From Anaeramoeba flamelloides (Eukaryota; Metamonada; Anaeramoebidae), in the NCBI GenBank assembly GCA_027625915.1, contig JANTQA010000036.1, forward strand, positions 8,329,001 to 8,393,000: DNA of 64,000 nt, given 5' to 3'. Position 1 is the stretch's first letter, and the number at the start of each line of letters is the position of its first letter. Below the pieces are notes generated by a model. That model saw only the letters and a program-made list of their open reading frames with translations. It did not search any database and was not told the DNA's origin. The translations under genes and the position numbers were made by a program. Below are positions 1 to 12,600 of this stretch, piece after piece.

Positions 1-3000
1 CTCATCATGTATCTTTTGTTTAATTAATTCTTCTTTGGTTTTTAATTGGTTCATTCTTTCGTTCTCAAGTTTTTTTATTCTCTCCAAATGCTCCTCTTCT
101 TGCCTTTTCAATTCCAAATAATGATTATCCTCAATTTTTTTTAATATATATTCTCTTTCTTTATTTGTTTGTTGCCATTCCATTATTCTTAATTTTTCTT
201 CATTTAGCCATTTTAAATACCTTCTCTTCAGATCCTGTTCCTCCTGTATTTTCCTTTCGTATAATTCTTCCTCTTGTTGCACCAGCTGTTGGTCCAATAT
301 TCTTTGTTGTTCCTTTCTTTTCTTTTTCCAAATTGTTTCTTCTTTTCTGTTCCTTTCTTCTAAAGAAAGCCTAAATTCTCTTTCTTCCTTTTCAATTTGA
401 TAAATTCTTTTTTGTTCTTCTTGATATCTTTTTCTTTCATTGTCATGATCAATTTTTTCAAATCTTTTTGTGATCGTTTCTTGTTCTTTTTTTTGCCTTT
501 TTAATTTTTTTAATTCCCCTTTCCTTTTTTCTTTAAATTTTTGTTTTTTTAATTTTAATTTATTTATTTTTTCTTGGTGATCCATTTCTCTTTTTAATTC
601 TTCTTCCTGTATTTGAAATAACCTTTCCTTTTTCTCTTTATTAATTCGATCAATTCTTTCCTTTTCTTCTTTTTGTATTCGATCAGTTCTTTCTTTATCT
701 TCTTCATTAAGTTTGTCATTTCTTTTCTTTTCTTCTTCATTGATTTTTTTGATTCTTTCTTTTTCTTCTTCATTAATTTTTTTGATTCTTTCCTTTTCTT
801 CTTTCTTAATTTTATTTAAAATTTCATTTTTAAAAATTTTAATTTTATTTACTTTTTCATTTTCTTTTTTTTTAATTTCTTCATTCCTTTTCTTTTTTTC
901 AATGTTAAATATATTTTCAAAATTTTCTTTCCATTTTGAGATCTTTTGTTTTTTATTTATTTTCATTAATTGTTTTTCTTTAATTTGGAAAAATCCATTT
1001 AAAAAATGATCTTTGTTTTTTAAATTGAAAAAGGAAAAAGATAAAGAAAAATTTTTATAATCATTATTATTAATTATTTGAAATTCCAGATTTTCCAAAT
1101 TTATTTCTTTATTAATTATTTTAATTTGGAGAATATTAATGGCTAATTCCCCATTCAAAGTTTTTTTATCAAAATTTTTAAAAATCAGTTTATTCATAGT
1201 TTTTGCATCTTTAATTAATATTAAAAAGCCATAAGTAATTGGGTTGCCATTTTTTAAATTTAAAAAGAGCCCTTCCCATTTATCGGTATTATTTATGCTA
1301 TTATTATTGATGTTATTATTATTGATGTTATTATTTGTATTGTTATTTATTAATTTATTATTTTGACTTGCTAATAAATCAAAATTTTCCAACAATAAAT
1401 AATAATTTTTATAAAATAAATTAATATTCCAAGAAGTAATATGATTTTGATATTTAAAATAATTGATCATTCTCAAAAAAACCAGTGAAATGATTCAAAT
1501 TTTTAAATTTAATATTAAAATATGATTTTGAATCCATTTTTATTACTATTATTAATAATTTGATATTTATTTTCATGATTTGAATTTTATTAATGAATAA
1601 ATGATAATTATTAAAATTAGTCATAACATTTAAAGAATTATTATCTATTTTAATTAAGGCATTTTTTTTAAATAATTTTAAATTATTACTTTTATTTGTA
1701 TTAAAAATTAGTGACTGATAATATTTTATAAAAAAATTATTTATTAATTGATTAGATTTTTTTTTTAATTGATATCTATTAATAAAATTTGATCTTTGTA
1801 TTTCATTAATAAATTTGATATTAATTGTAATTATTTTTTTATTGTTTTTTTCATTTATTTCAAAATTATCATTTTGATTATTTTGATTTTGTAATTTATT
1901 CAATTGAATTATTAAATATTTTTGATTCAATTTATTTAAAATTATTTCAATATTTTCTATTTTATTATGTAGATAAACGTTGTTATATTTTTGATAAAGT
2001 ACAATCCCATTATTATAAAACCAAATTAAACCATCTTCAATATTCAATTTTGGAATTTTTTTGATGAATATAGAATAAGTTTCAAATTGGTACCCATACT
2101 TTAAATAATAATTTTTATATTTTTTTTTATTTTCATTTTTCATTTCTTTTGAGAATAAAATATGAATAAATTTTTTACGTTGAATTAATTCATTAAAATA
2201 CAGTAATATTGTTTTGTTATTATCATAATTCGATTGAATTTTTAATTGATATTTGTGATTTATCAATTTATTATATTTAAATATCTTGATATTATGAAGT
2301 GGGAAATTAATTAATTTTTTAAATGTATTTTCATTTTTCTTTGGGGTTTTTTTTTTTTTAATATTTAAATTATTTTTAATATAATCAATCACTATTAAAT
2401 TTTTATTTGAAATTATACAATTAATTAATTGGTTGCTTTGATTAAATATTTTGAAAGTTTTTATTTTGGAATTAAATCCTTTTGAAAAATACCTATTATA
2501 ATTGGATTCAAATAATAAACAAAAATCATTTTTGGAAATTGGATCTAAAAATTCAATATCAACAGAACCATAACCGTTACCTACATACAAATTTAAAAAA
2601 TTATCATTATCATTCTTATTATTATTATTTTTATTTTTCTTCTTCTCATTTTTATTCTTATTGTTTTTCTTCTTATTGTTTTTCTTTTTATTTTTTTTCT
2701 TATTTTTCATTTTATTTTTCTCAGTTTTATTTAAAATATCCATATTTAATGTGTAATCAAGATATAAAATTTCCATGGTATCCTTAATAGTAATACAATC
2801 TGAATTCAAATTTAGCATACCAGGATATTTCAAGGTATTATGGTTATTATGAATAAATATTTTAAAACAATTGGCATAAGTATTGATATAAAATTTAGTT
2901 ATTTCATTTCTATAATTATTAAATTTGGTATAAAAATTTAAAAATTGTAAATTATTTAAAAAGCTAATTAGTATGTAATTATATTCATCAAAATTAAATT

Positions 3001-3844
3001 GGCAAAATAATTCTAAATTTTTATATAAATTAAAAAATGGTAAAATTCTGGAATAGTTTGAATAATATCTTGACAGTTTTAATATTTTACTTTTTAATTC
3101 AAAATGGTCTTTAAATAATAATATTTGCCCCAATTCTATAAGTTCTTCAATTGAATTATAAATATTAATTTCAAATTTTTGATATTTCAATTTTTTTATT
3201 TTATTTTTTTCTGAATTAAAATAATAATTATTATACTGATATAACGACTTTGTTTTTTTTTCGAGGATTACTTTTTTTAAATAATATTGACTTTTTATTG
3301 GTGGTGATATTAAAATTCTTAGTTTGATCCCACTTGATATATTTGATTGGCAGAATTTTCCCCTTAAAAGAAAAAATAAATTTATTATTAAATCTCTTTG
3401 AAATTGGGTTTTAACAAAACAATAATATTTATTATTATTTTGATTAATAAATAAAAAATTGGTTTCAGTTAATGGGGTAATAAATATTTTTTGTTTATTG
3501 TGATATATTTCATCTATTATTATTTGGTTATTAAAATTAGTTTTTTTTTCAATGATTATTTTATTTTTGTATAATATTAATTGATAATTTTCTTTAATAT
3601 TGATTGAATGGTTCACTTTTATTTGATTATTTGTGACACTATTCATTGGGTTGTCATTTTTACTGTTTATATCTCCACGTGTATATTTTTTAATTTCAGT
3701 TTGATCTATGTTGATGTTGGGATTGTTATTTTTGTCTTTTTTGACAATTTTTGTGTTTGTGGTTTTGGTTGGTGTTGTTTTTATTTTTTTTGTTATCTCT
3801 GGTGTTTTTTTATTATTGTTAATGTTATTGTTGTTGTTGTTGTT

Positions 3845-3935
<91 letters not shown>

Positions 3936-5789
3936 TTGTTGTTATTGTTGTTATTATTATTGTTGTTGTTATTCAAATGTTCTTTAAAAGTCAAAATATT
4001 AAATACATTCATTTTGTTTTTTAATTTGTTTTTCAACTCAACAAGTAACAATTGTCGATAGTTTTTTAAATTGTTATCTGGTAAAACAATGGTAGACGCG
4101 TTACAAGTATTTAAAGAAAAGGGGTATTCTAAATGTTGATGAACAATTGGAATTTTTTTGTTTTGTTCAAAAAGTGCAAAAAATCTATTTTGTTGATTTA
4201 TTCCTAATTTTTTCCAAACACTATCGATTGGATATAATAATTTTTTTTTGTATTTTAGATTTAGAGATGATTTATGGACAGATAAATTCTTTTGAGAAAA
4301 ATTGGTTTTTTGGCTAGTGGAATTAAATGGATCCCGTTTTTTATTTTGATCACTATCTTTGAGATTTGATGAAAAACTGGTAATACTTTTTAAAATCAAT
4401 TCCTTTTCATTTCTTCCTAAACACTTAATTTGCAATTTCTTGATTTTTTGACTTTCTTCAATTTTCGTCTTTAAAATAAATACACTTAAATCCCATTTTC
4501 CCTTTACAATTTGAATAGAATTTTGTTCCCATGGGATTTTAATCAGTTGGTTCATATTATTTTGATGATCTTGAGTGTCTTTTTGAAAAATTGTTAAACT
4601 ATTTGGATTTAATTTTAATAGACAAGGGTTGTATTCTTTGTTTGCTTCATTAAATAATAATATATCATGATTAGCAAACTTTTTTTTAATACACCTTTTT
4701 AATAAAGCAGTTATTTCTTCTTGAACGCTCAGAACTTTTCCCTTAATCATTTTGTTTTCTGGGGATTCACCAGGATAACAATTATAGAGTGTTAAAGTTT
4801 TATAGAAAAGATTTCTTTCATAAGAATCCTTACAGCACACTTCTACTCTCATAAAATCGGTGTTATCTTCTTCTTCTTCTCTCTCTTTCTCTTTCTCATT
4901 CTCATTCTCTTTCTCATTTTTTTTTTTGTTTCTGTTTTTCTCGTTTTTTTTTTCTCTTTGTTTGTTTATCACTTTTTGAGTCAAAAGTAATTGAAACTTT
5001 GAAGGAAATTTCTTTAAGAGAAAAAATTTAATTTGTGGCGCTGTTGAAATGAAATTACCAACAAAATTAATGCCAAGATCACTAACAATTTTTAATTGAG
5101 AAAAGGTCAATTGAATGTTGATTGGTTTTAATTCTTCTAAACGTTTCCTGTTTTTGTTTTTGTTTTTGTTGTTGTTACTGTTCTTATTCTTGTTCTCCTT
5201 TCTGATCATTTCAGCTTTAAAATGAAAACTTGTAAAAGATTCAGCAAATCTTTTAATTGCTTCTTGGTTTAGAGATTTTCTTTGATCATTTTTACTTGTT
5301 GTTGATTTGTTTTTTTCTTGGTTTCTTTGGGAATCGTATTTGATTTTTACTTGGTTCATCAATTCAAAAATAGGTTGGAAATTTGAATCAAGAATAAAAT
5401 CTGTTTCGCTGATGATGTCTTTTGTTTCGATTCCAATTTGTTTACATTCCTTAACAATTGTCAGAATTTTTTCATTAAAAGTTTTTCTTTTTTGGGTTTC
5501 GTAAAAATAATGAAAAAAAAATTAAAGGGTTTTTTTCTTTTTTTGATCGGAAGTTTTCTCAAGCAGGATTTTGGGAAAATTCCAAGGATGAAAAAGAAAG
5601 GAGTTTAAAATAAAGAAAAATTAATCATTACTTTTCGTGGCTTATGGGTGTTCTTTTCTTTAACTTATCAAAAACATTTAAGCAATTGTTTATGAATTCC
5701 ATTTTCTCGAAGATAATTTTTTGTTTGATCCCCAAAACATTACAGATCCACCTCAAAACATTTTTCTCTTTTGTTTCTTTAAATTCCAT
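1..5789 (-). CDS. CH-domain / PH-like-repeat / coiled-coil protein (3' end off window)
   Basis: Product of unknown specific function, probably a cytoskeleton- or membrane-linked scaffold. Exon 1 (5789-5632) begins MEFKETKEKNVLRWICNVLG; a GTAATG donor and an AG acceptor (intron 5631-5487, 145 nt, phase 2) join it to exon 2. The joined N-terminus (about 105 residues, ending near KDIISETDF) reads like a calponin-homology domain. Then come several diverged PH-like beta-rich units, a pure poly-Asn tract encoded at about 3828-3970, more PH-like units, and from about position 1000 to 1 a Glu/Lys/Arg-rich coiled coil that is still open at the window edge. The frame from exon 2 stops at 1454, but coding continues in another frame from about 1480 to 1. 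Either a one-base length change in the T7 run (1475-1481, coding strand) or a 112-nt phase-1 intron (1482-1371, donor GTTTTT) would explain this. CH and PH-like assignments are by eye. Confidence 0.75.
3828..3970 (-). repeat. AAC/AAT trinucleotide repeat encoding poly-Asn
   Basis: Near-perfect TTG/GTT triplet array on the + strand, interrupted by a few TTA/TTT units. On the minus strand it encodes about 45 asparagines inside the CH/PH-like protein. It is a low-complexity insertion between PH-like units; the long poly-Val and poly-Leu frames on the + strand are its shadows. Confidence 0.95.
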
Positions 5790-6454
5790 TCTTTAATTAA
5801 CTAATTACAGAACGTAATTGAAAACAGATTTTCAGAAAACAAAAAAACAAAAGTTAGAAAAAATAATTTTTAAATACAAGTGATTTCCAAATAGTTTTGT
5901 TTGAATTGTTTGGTTGTTCAAAACTTTTCCTTTTTTCGTTTTTGGGATTGATTTTGAAAGATTATATTTTACTTCCATTATCCTTTTGAAAATTTTAATT
6001 CATCATGGGCTAGTCTCTAATTCAAGTTTAGCGAAATTGAGTCAAATTTAATTTAGTGATCGAGAGTTCAAATATTTTAAAAAAATCCATTACAGATAGT
6101 GTTGTACAATAAATTATTACTTTTTTTACAAATGATCACTATTGAAAAAATCCCATTTAAAAATTTTTTTTAAATTTCTTTTCAAAATTTAAAAAATGGA
6201 AAACTCGGAAAAATATTTTCTAATTCAGGATTTAATATTTCATCTTTAGATCTTCCAAAAGTATATATCTTTTTAATTTTTAAAGTTCCTGATTAAACTC
6301 AGTAACCTACATCATAAAAACCCAAAAAATGTTTCAATTTTGTTTGCTTTTTATGAAAGATAATTTTGAATTTTTAAATTAATTTCAAAAAGAAGGAAAT
6401 ATATTATCAATCTTTGATTTAATTTGTAAATATAATAGAGAGGTTTAATATACC
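5790..6454. other. Intergenic, no gene seen
   Basis: AT-rich upstream region of the CH-domain gene. Near 6005 a short stretch with the words CTAGTCTCTA resembles the terminal motif of the TTAA-bounded elements elsewhere in the window (families D and E), but no second end was found. No promoter motif can be assigned. Confidence 0.5.
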
Positions 6455-6800
6455 TATAATTCCAAATTATGACACACAGTTTAAAAAGGTACAAATAATC
6501 ACAAAAATACAATTTCATTCAAATTGGAAATTAATTTTTTTTTTTTGAAAAATATGAAAATTGTTTTTTTTTTAGTTTTTTGTTTTCATAAAATTTTTAT
6601 AATTATACAACCCATTTTCGTTGGATTTTAACTTTTAGAGTACGATTGACATCATGTTAAATTGAAGTTGTTCAAGATAGAAGAACTCAAACACAATTAG
6701 TTGACTATATCTAACATTTGATCGATTAATAATTTTTAATAAAATTTCAAAATATTTACCAATACATTTTTTTTTGTTTTAAAAAACTAAATTAAGATTC
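6455..6800 (-). mobile_element. Family A MITE, truncated copy
   Basis: Reverse-orientation copy of the dispersed family A, also at 11757, 12402, 18952 and 23954. It starts with the family's terminal sequence (AATTCCAAATTATGACACAC) and stays alignable through the conserved internal block around GATCGATTAA and ACCAATACATTTTTTTTT. Homology fades after about 6800 and no second terminal repeat is present, so it looks truncated. Confidence 0.6.
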
Positions 6801-7224
6801 AAATACTTCTGATGACTGTGTCTATTTTATATACTCTTTGAAATAGAAGTTTCAAATTTAATCACTTCAAAATTCTCACTTTAACAGATTTGATGAAGTT
6901 TCATTTGACCTTTAACATTAATAAAATAATTTTTTTTTTTCTACTCTCTATCTAAAATTTTTGCTAATCAATAATTTATTAGTATTGATAATTTATTAGT
7001 TTTTTTTGTTTTTTTGAGTTTTTTATAGAAAAAAATATTAATAAATAATTCAATTGGTTGATCGTTCAAATTTGGCATTTCTTGAAGAAGTTACTAAATA
7101 AGTTTATTTTTTTCAAAAAATGAATTCAGCTATGTGAAAAAAATTGAATTGGAGTATATGATATTGCAATAATGACAGCCTTTTTTAAATAACTTTACAT
7201 TTTTTACAAATAATTTCAAAACAG

Positions 7225-7260
<36 letters not shown>

Positions 7261-9619
7261 ATAAATTCTTTTAATTTGCTGTAAGAAAAAAAAAATAAAA
7301 ATATATAAGTAAATATAACAAAAAAAGCCAATAAATAAAATGAAATACACAATAATAATAATAATTTATAGATGAAAAAATATGATATTTTCCAATTTTC
7401 CTCTGTCAAGGGCTTCTACTTTCATTACTCAATTGTAAGGGTATTGAAATTTTAATCCATTTTAAAATACAGAAATTTCACAAATTATCAAAATTACTTT
7501 AATGTTTATATAAGAAGTAAAAATAAAGTAAAATCCTCTAATTTGGGAAAGTAGATTATAATATAGAAATAGATCAATTTATCAATAATTTTGTATCGGA
7601 ATGTTTATTCTATAAACAAAATCGAACAATTTGGATCAAATAATTCATTCAAATAAAGAATAATAACAGGAATTATATATTACAGTGTTATTCTTTAGAA
7701 AGACACATTTTTTTATCTTGTCATTGGTTAATGATAAAGAAAATTACGATTTTTTATAAAAATTTCTCAACAAAAATTTAGAAATTAGAAAAATAATGTC
7801 ATGGAAACTAGTTTAAAAACTCTATTTTATCCAACATTCCAAATTTACACTTGTGTATCGTCAAATCCCCAATTTTTTTTTTATTTTAAAAATCAAAAAA
7901 AAAACAAAAAGGCACAATGTTTTGATTGTGGTTTTCAGTATAAAACTGTAAACAAATTAATTTTCAGGAGAAGCATTAAACTTGATTAAATAGAATCACA
8001 ATTATATATATATAAATAAGGTTTTACTAAAAATCTTATACTTCACGTAATTCTTTCAGATTCTTGAAAATCAAAACACAAGTATACAAGTTTTAAAAAA
8101 AAAAAAAAATTAAGAAATAAGCTGAAAATTATATAAATTTTCGGTTTATTTCTTAATATATAAAAAAAGGGAACTGTCATAAGAGGAAAACAATTTCCTC
8201 ACTTCAAAATAAAAAAAAAAGTGAAGTTTTGATTTCAAGTTCAAAAATCATTTTTTTTAGAAAAGGAAGAAAAAAGGCAATGAACACACAAAATCGGATA
8301 CGAACAAAGAATTAAGCAATTTAAGTAACTTTTTACTTCTGGGTCAGTTCGTTATAATTTATAATTTTTCGGGTAGAGATATACTGTATAACAAATAAAA
8401 ATAATAAAATATAATTCACTTTTTTATCTATTTTTTTTTCTTTATTGTATTTCAAAAAATTCTCTTCGATCAAATTTTATCACTTTTTTAAAACGAAAAT
8501 TTAATAAAATATTCATTTTTATCATTTTTAATCCACATTCTCTTGATTTTTCATTTCTATTTAAAAAAGTAAAAATATTCAATGAATTTGAAAAATATTT
8601 CTTTTTATAAAAAAATGTTTTCTAAATAAGGTCGTTTTTGTCACCTTTATTAGTTTGATAACCATTTTAAAAAACCACTAATCATGGGAATTACACAATG
8701 AGTTGTGTTCTTACTGAACACAGAACAGAAATATTTAGCAATAGATTACAAAATAAAATTAAATAAATACATCATTTTACCTATCTTAAACTCATTTACA
8801 AAATTTAACCTCAATTTTTTTTCAGTAAGCAAATTTAGAGGTAGGAAGTCACAATTCCAGACTTTTTTCACATTTAAAATGGATTTTGAGGTTAGAACTT
8901 GAATTTATATGAAAAGTTCAAAAATATTTAATCTTTGAAGTAAAAATTTCGACAATTTAACAAATTTTATGAAATACAATGAATATTTTGTTGAAAATTC
9001 ATACAAAATAGATCTGTTTCTCAATTTTTTGGCAACAAAACACAATTTAATCCTTTTAATATCTTCCTAATTCTTTATGTAAATTTATTCAAAAAACTCT
9101 TTTTCTTTTTAATATGTTATGATCCGAGTATTGGTATATTGTTTTATCATACTCCCATGATCTGATTTTCTCGACAAGGGATGAATTTTAGAAATGTGTT
9201 AAAGTTGAAATACAGTTATTTACATCAAATATATTACAATTAAACATTACCCTTAAATATTTAATCTTTTTCGTTTTTTAATTCGACTTTTTAATGAATT
9301 AATCAGCCAAACGAAAATAAATTAAATAGTTAATGAGCTAAGGGAGTTAAGGAAATTGATAAGATTGTATTCTCTGTAACTAATTAGAAAATTGAAATGA
9401 GACCAGTGTGATGAACATAAAATGGAATTTAAAATTATTTTTAAAAACAAGTGCAAAGGCAAGAAAAGAAAAGACAAATTTTGCAAGAAATATTTCACTA
9501 TTTTCTTTTTTAGTTAAGAAGGGTTGTTGAACATCAGAAAGTAAAAATTAAATTTGTAAAATTATTTATTCATTTTTTATCAACTAATTGAGTCTCTACA
9601 ATCAAGTAATTTCATTGTA
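6801..9619. other. Intergenic, 2.8 kb, no supported gene
   Basis: Very AT-rich. Contains an (AT)n microsatellite at 7228-7257 and several poly-A/T runs. Short open frames (for example 7801-7989 and 8705-8902) have no recognisable motif, no splice context and skewed composition, so they are not called. The last few hundred bases are the 5' flank of the fluoride exporter. Confidence 0.5.
7228..7257. repeat. (AT)n microsatellite
   Basis: Uninterrupted AT dinucleotide run of about 30 bases. A shorter one lies near 14757-14772. Confidence 0.9.
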
Positions 9620-12600
9620 ATGTCATTTTCAGATGACTTTTCCCCAAAGAAAATTAATTTAATGGATGAAGATCAAACAAATATAAATTCGCTGAATGAG
9701 AATCCTAGAAAAAAGGAAGAAATACCAACAATCTTTAATCGGAAAGTTTCAAAGGATGCCTACATGAACTTTTGGCGAATTGTTTGGTAAATTGTTTTTT
9801 TTTTTTTTTTTTTTTTTTTGTTTTCACAAACACACATCCAACCAACACCCGTTTAATAAGAATGTTTCTTTTTATTTGATTCTTTGTTTTGGTTTTGTTC
9901 AATCAACCTTTACAATTGTGCTCATTTTCCAATTGTCTATTGCTATTAGGATGATTGTCATTGGATCTTTTGCATCCTTTGTAGAATTTTGGCTGCCAGA
10001 TATTTTTGTTGGTGTAATTAATCTTTCAAACACTTTAAAAAATGGGATTGGTGCATTTGTTATTGGTATGGTTTCAACAATCGAGATTATCAAATTTCAA
10101 TATCCTCAAACTTATCTAGTGTAAGAATTTCTTTTTTGTATTCTTCTTTAGGGTTGTCTCTTAAAAACACAAGAAAGCTATTTCAATTTCAACTCAAATT
10201 TCAAAAAAAATAATCCGAAAAATCTTTCCTTTTATTTTTTACAAAAAAATCTTTTTGGATTAAAAAAAAAAATTGGGAAACGAAATAAAAAGCTCACTTT
10301 TTTTTTTATTATTTAACAGTGGAATTTTTAGTCCCTCTTATTTTTGCCGTTAGGTTTTGTTTAATTCAAGAAATAAAGAAAATTTCAACAATTTTTTTGT
10401 TTTATTTCCACAATTAAAAAAAACCGGCGTGAGCTTTTCCAGAATTCCTAAATTGTTAAAAAGCTCTCTTTTTTTCTTTTAAGAACGCAATTAACTTTCA
10501 AATGTTATTCCAATTTTCATGCCTCTAAGCAATATAATTTTCATTCCTTCTTTGTTAAAATTTGTAAAAAAATAAAAACAAAAGCCATTTACAAAACCAA
10601 AAACTTTCAAATTTGAATAACCCATCACCTAAATGTTATATTTGAGTTTTTAAACTTTTTTTGTCTTGCTAGAAACTTTTTTTTTTCTTTCTGCAAAATA
10701 AACGTCTTTGAGAAAATCCCATTTCCACAAAAAGATGAGATTTGAAAATTCTCTGTGCTCTTGAATAAATGTGAAGATACAAAGACACTTGGTGACTCTA
10801 AAAGACTTTTCAAGAAAATAAAACTGGTATTTGCCTCATAAATGGGAAAAATTTTTTGTAATTAATACTTATCTAAATCAATTGATTTTCAAATCTATTA
10901 GTGATATTTTAAAGATGAAACACGCTCGGTATTCATAAAATGACTTTTTTTTGAATTTTATTTTGATGTTGTTAAAATAACCCGTGCATACTTGGATCGT
11001 CTCTTCTTTAAAAATTAAAAGCGTGTTTCTTTTTTCTCCATAATTCCGAAAAGTTAAATGATCAAAGAAACCTACAATAAACCTTAAGCAAACATGATCT
11101 CGGTTTCTTAAAGTTCTATTATTAAAAAAGGTATTCTAAAAATGAAAGATCAAATTAGGAAAATTTTTCGCAAAAAATAGAGGTAAATTTCAAAGAAAAT
11201 TTTTATTTCTAAAATAAAAATCAATACAACAAATTTTGAGAAAATTACGAAAAATTTTAATCAATTTCACTACAAAATTCAAAAATTTACTCAAAAGAGT
11301 CAAGGAGTTTACCTTCAAAATTAATTTGGGCTTAGGTATACTAACGGAGCATGTAATTAGATGTTATATTTGGAACCAAAAGAAAACAAAGCACAGGGTT
11401 TTATTTCAAACATAGGGTTTATGCTCTCAACAAGGGCATTTTTGAACACTGCACTTGTGGATAAATATTGAATCTTAAAGGATTAGTCTCGTCCTCGGTT
11501 TATCTCTAATTAAAGTATGTTGTAATTGAACGTAAATTATATGTGTATTATGGTTCAAATGACTTCTGTGACACTAAAAAAAAATTTTCAAAATTATATA
11601 GATCAATAAATTATTAGGTTTTTTGCTACTGTTAAAAATTAAATTATTATTTCCCTGGAAATTTTTTTAATTACTTTTCCAAATCTAAAAATGGAAACCA
11701 AAATAATATTGTACAAGTATTTTTAAAAATTAATCTTTAGAACCTCAAAAAGTAACTAAACCCCAATTCAAAATTTTTAACACACCAAAATTCGATTTGT
11801 GAAAAAAAAAACTTATTTAATCAATTCAAGAAGATTTACCATATTAGAACCATTTACTAATTGAAATGTTAACACTTGTTTATAAATTACAATACTCACA
11901 AAACAAAAAATAAATAATTATCAATACAAATAAATCATGGGTGTGTTAAAAATTTTGGAGAGAGCAAAACAAAAAAATACATTAGTAAATTTGTTTAAAT
12001 TCTATTAGGAATATTGATCAATCAAAGGTTAGATACTACCAACTAATTTTATTTGAGTTCTTCTATTTGGAACAACTCAACTTTAACCTAATATCAATGG
12101 TTGTAAAAAATTTTGATCCAACGAGACAAATTACGTAATTCAAACAATGAAATGAAAACAAAAAACTAAAAAGATGAAAAAATGATTTCAAATTTACAAA
12201 AATCAAAATTATCTTCAATTTCAATGAAATTCTATTATTGTGATTGTTTGGAATGTTTTAGCTGTGTAGAAAATTTTGAATTTTAGTTTATTTTCATTTT
12301 TTTAATTTCAAGATTTTACAATAATTATTAGCATAAAAATAGAAAGACTGATTAAAAGATATTTTTTGTTCTCATTCTATGGGGTTAGTTGTTTTTTATA
12401 TATCAACCCAATTTCAAAAATTTGGACACACATAAAATCGAAAAATATGCAAAAAAGTCTCATTTTTTTTATATTTTTCCAAACTTAATATTAAATAACG
12501 TTTAAGTTACCTGGTATTAATGTTTTTATATGGAACCATTTTTATCCAAACAAAAGAAAATAAAATAAAAATAAAAAATAAAAATTGGTGTGTCCAAAAT

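Noticed and set aside
3608-4061. Plus-strand poly-Val and poly-Leu open frames
   Set aside because: They are translations of the TTG/GTT triplet array that encodes poly-Asn on the minus strand.
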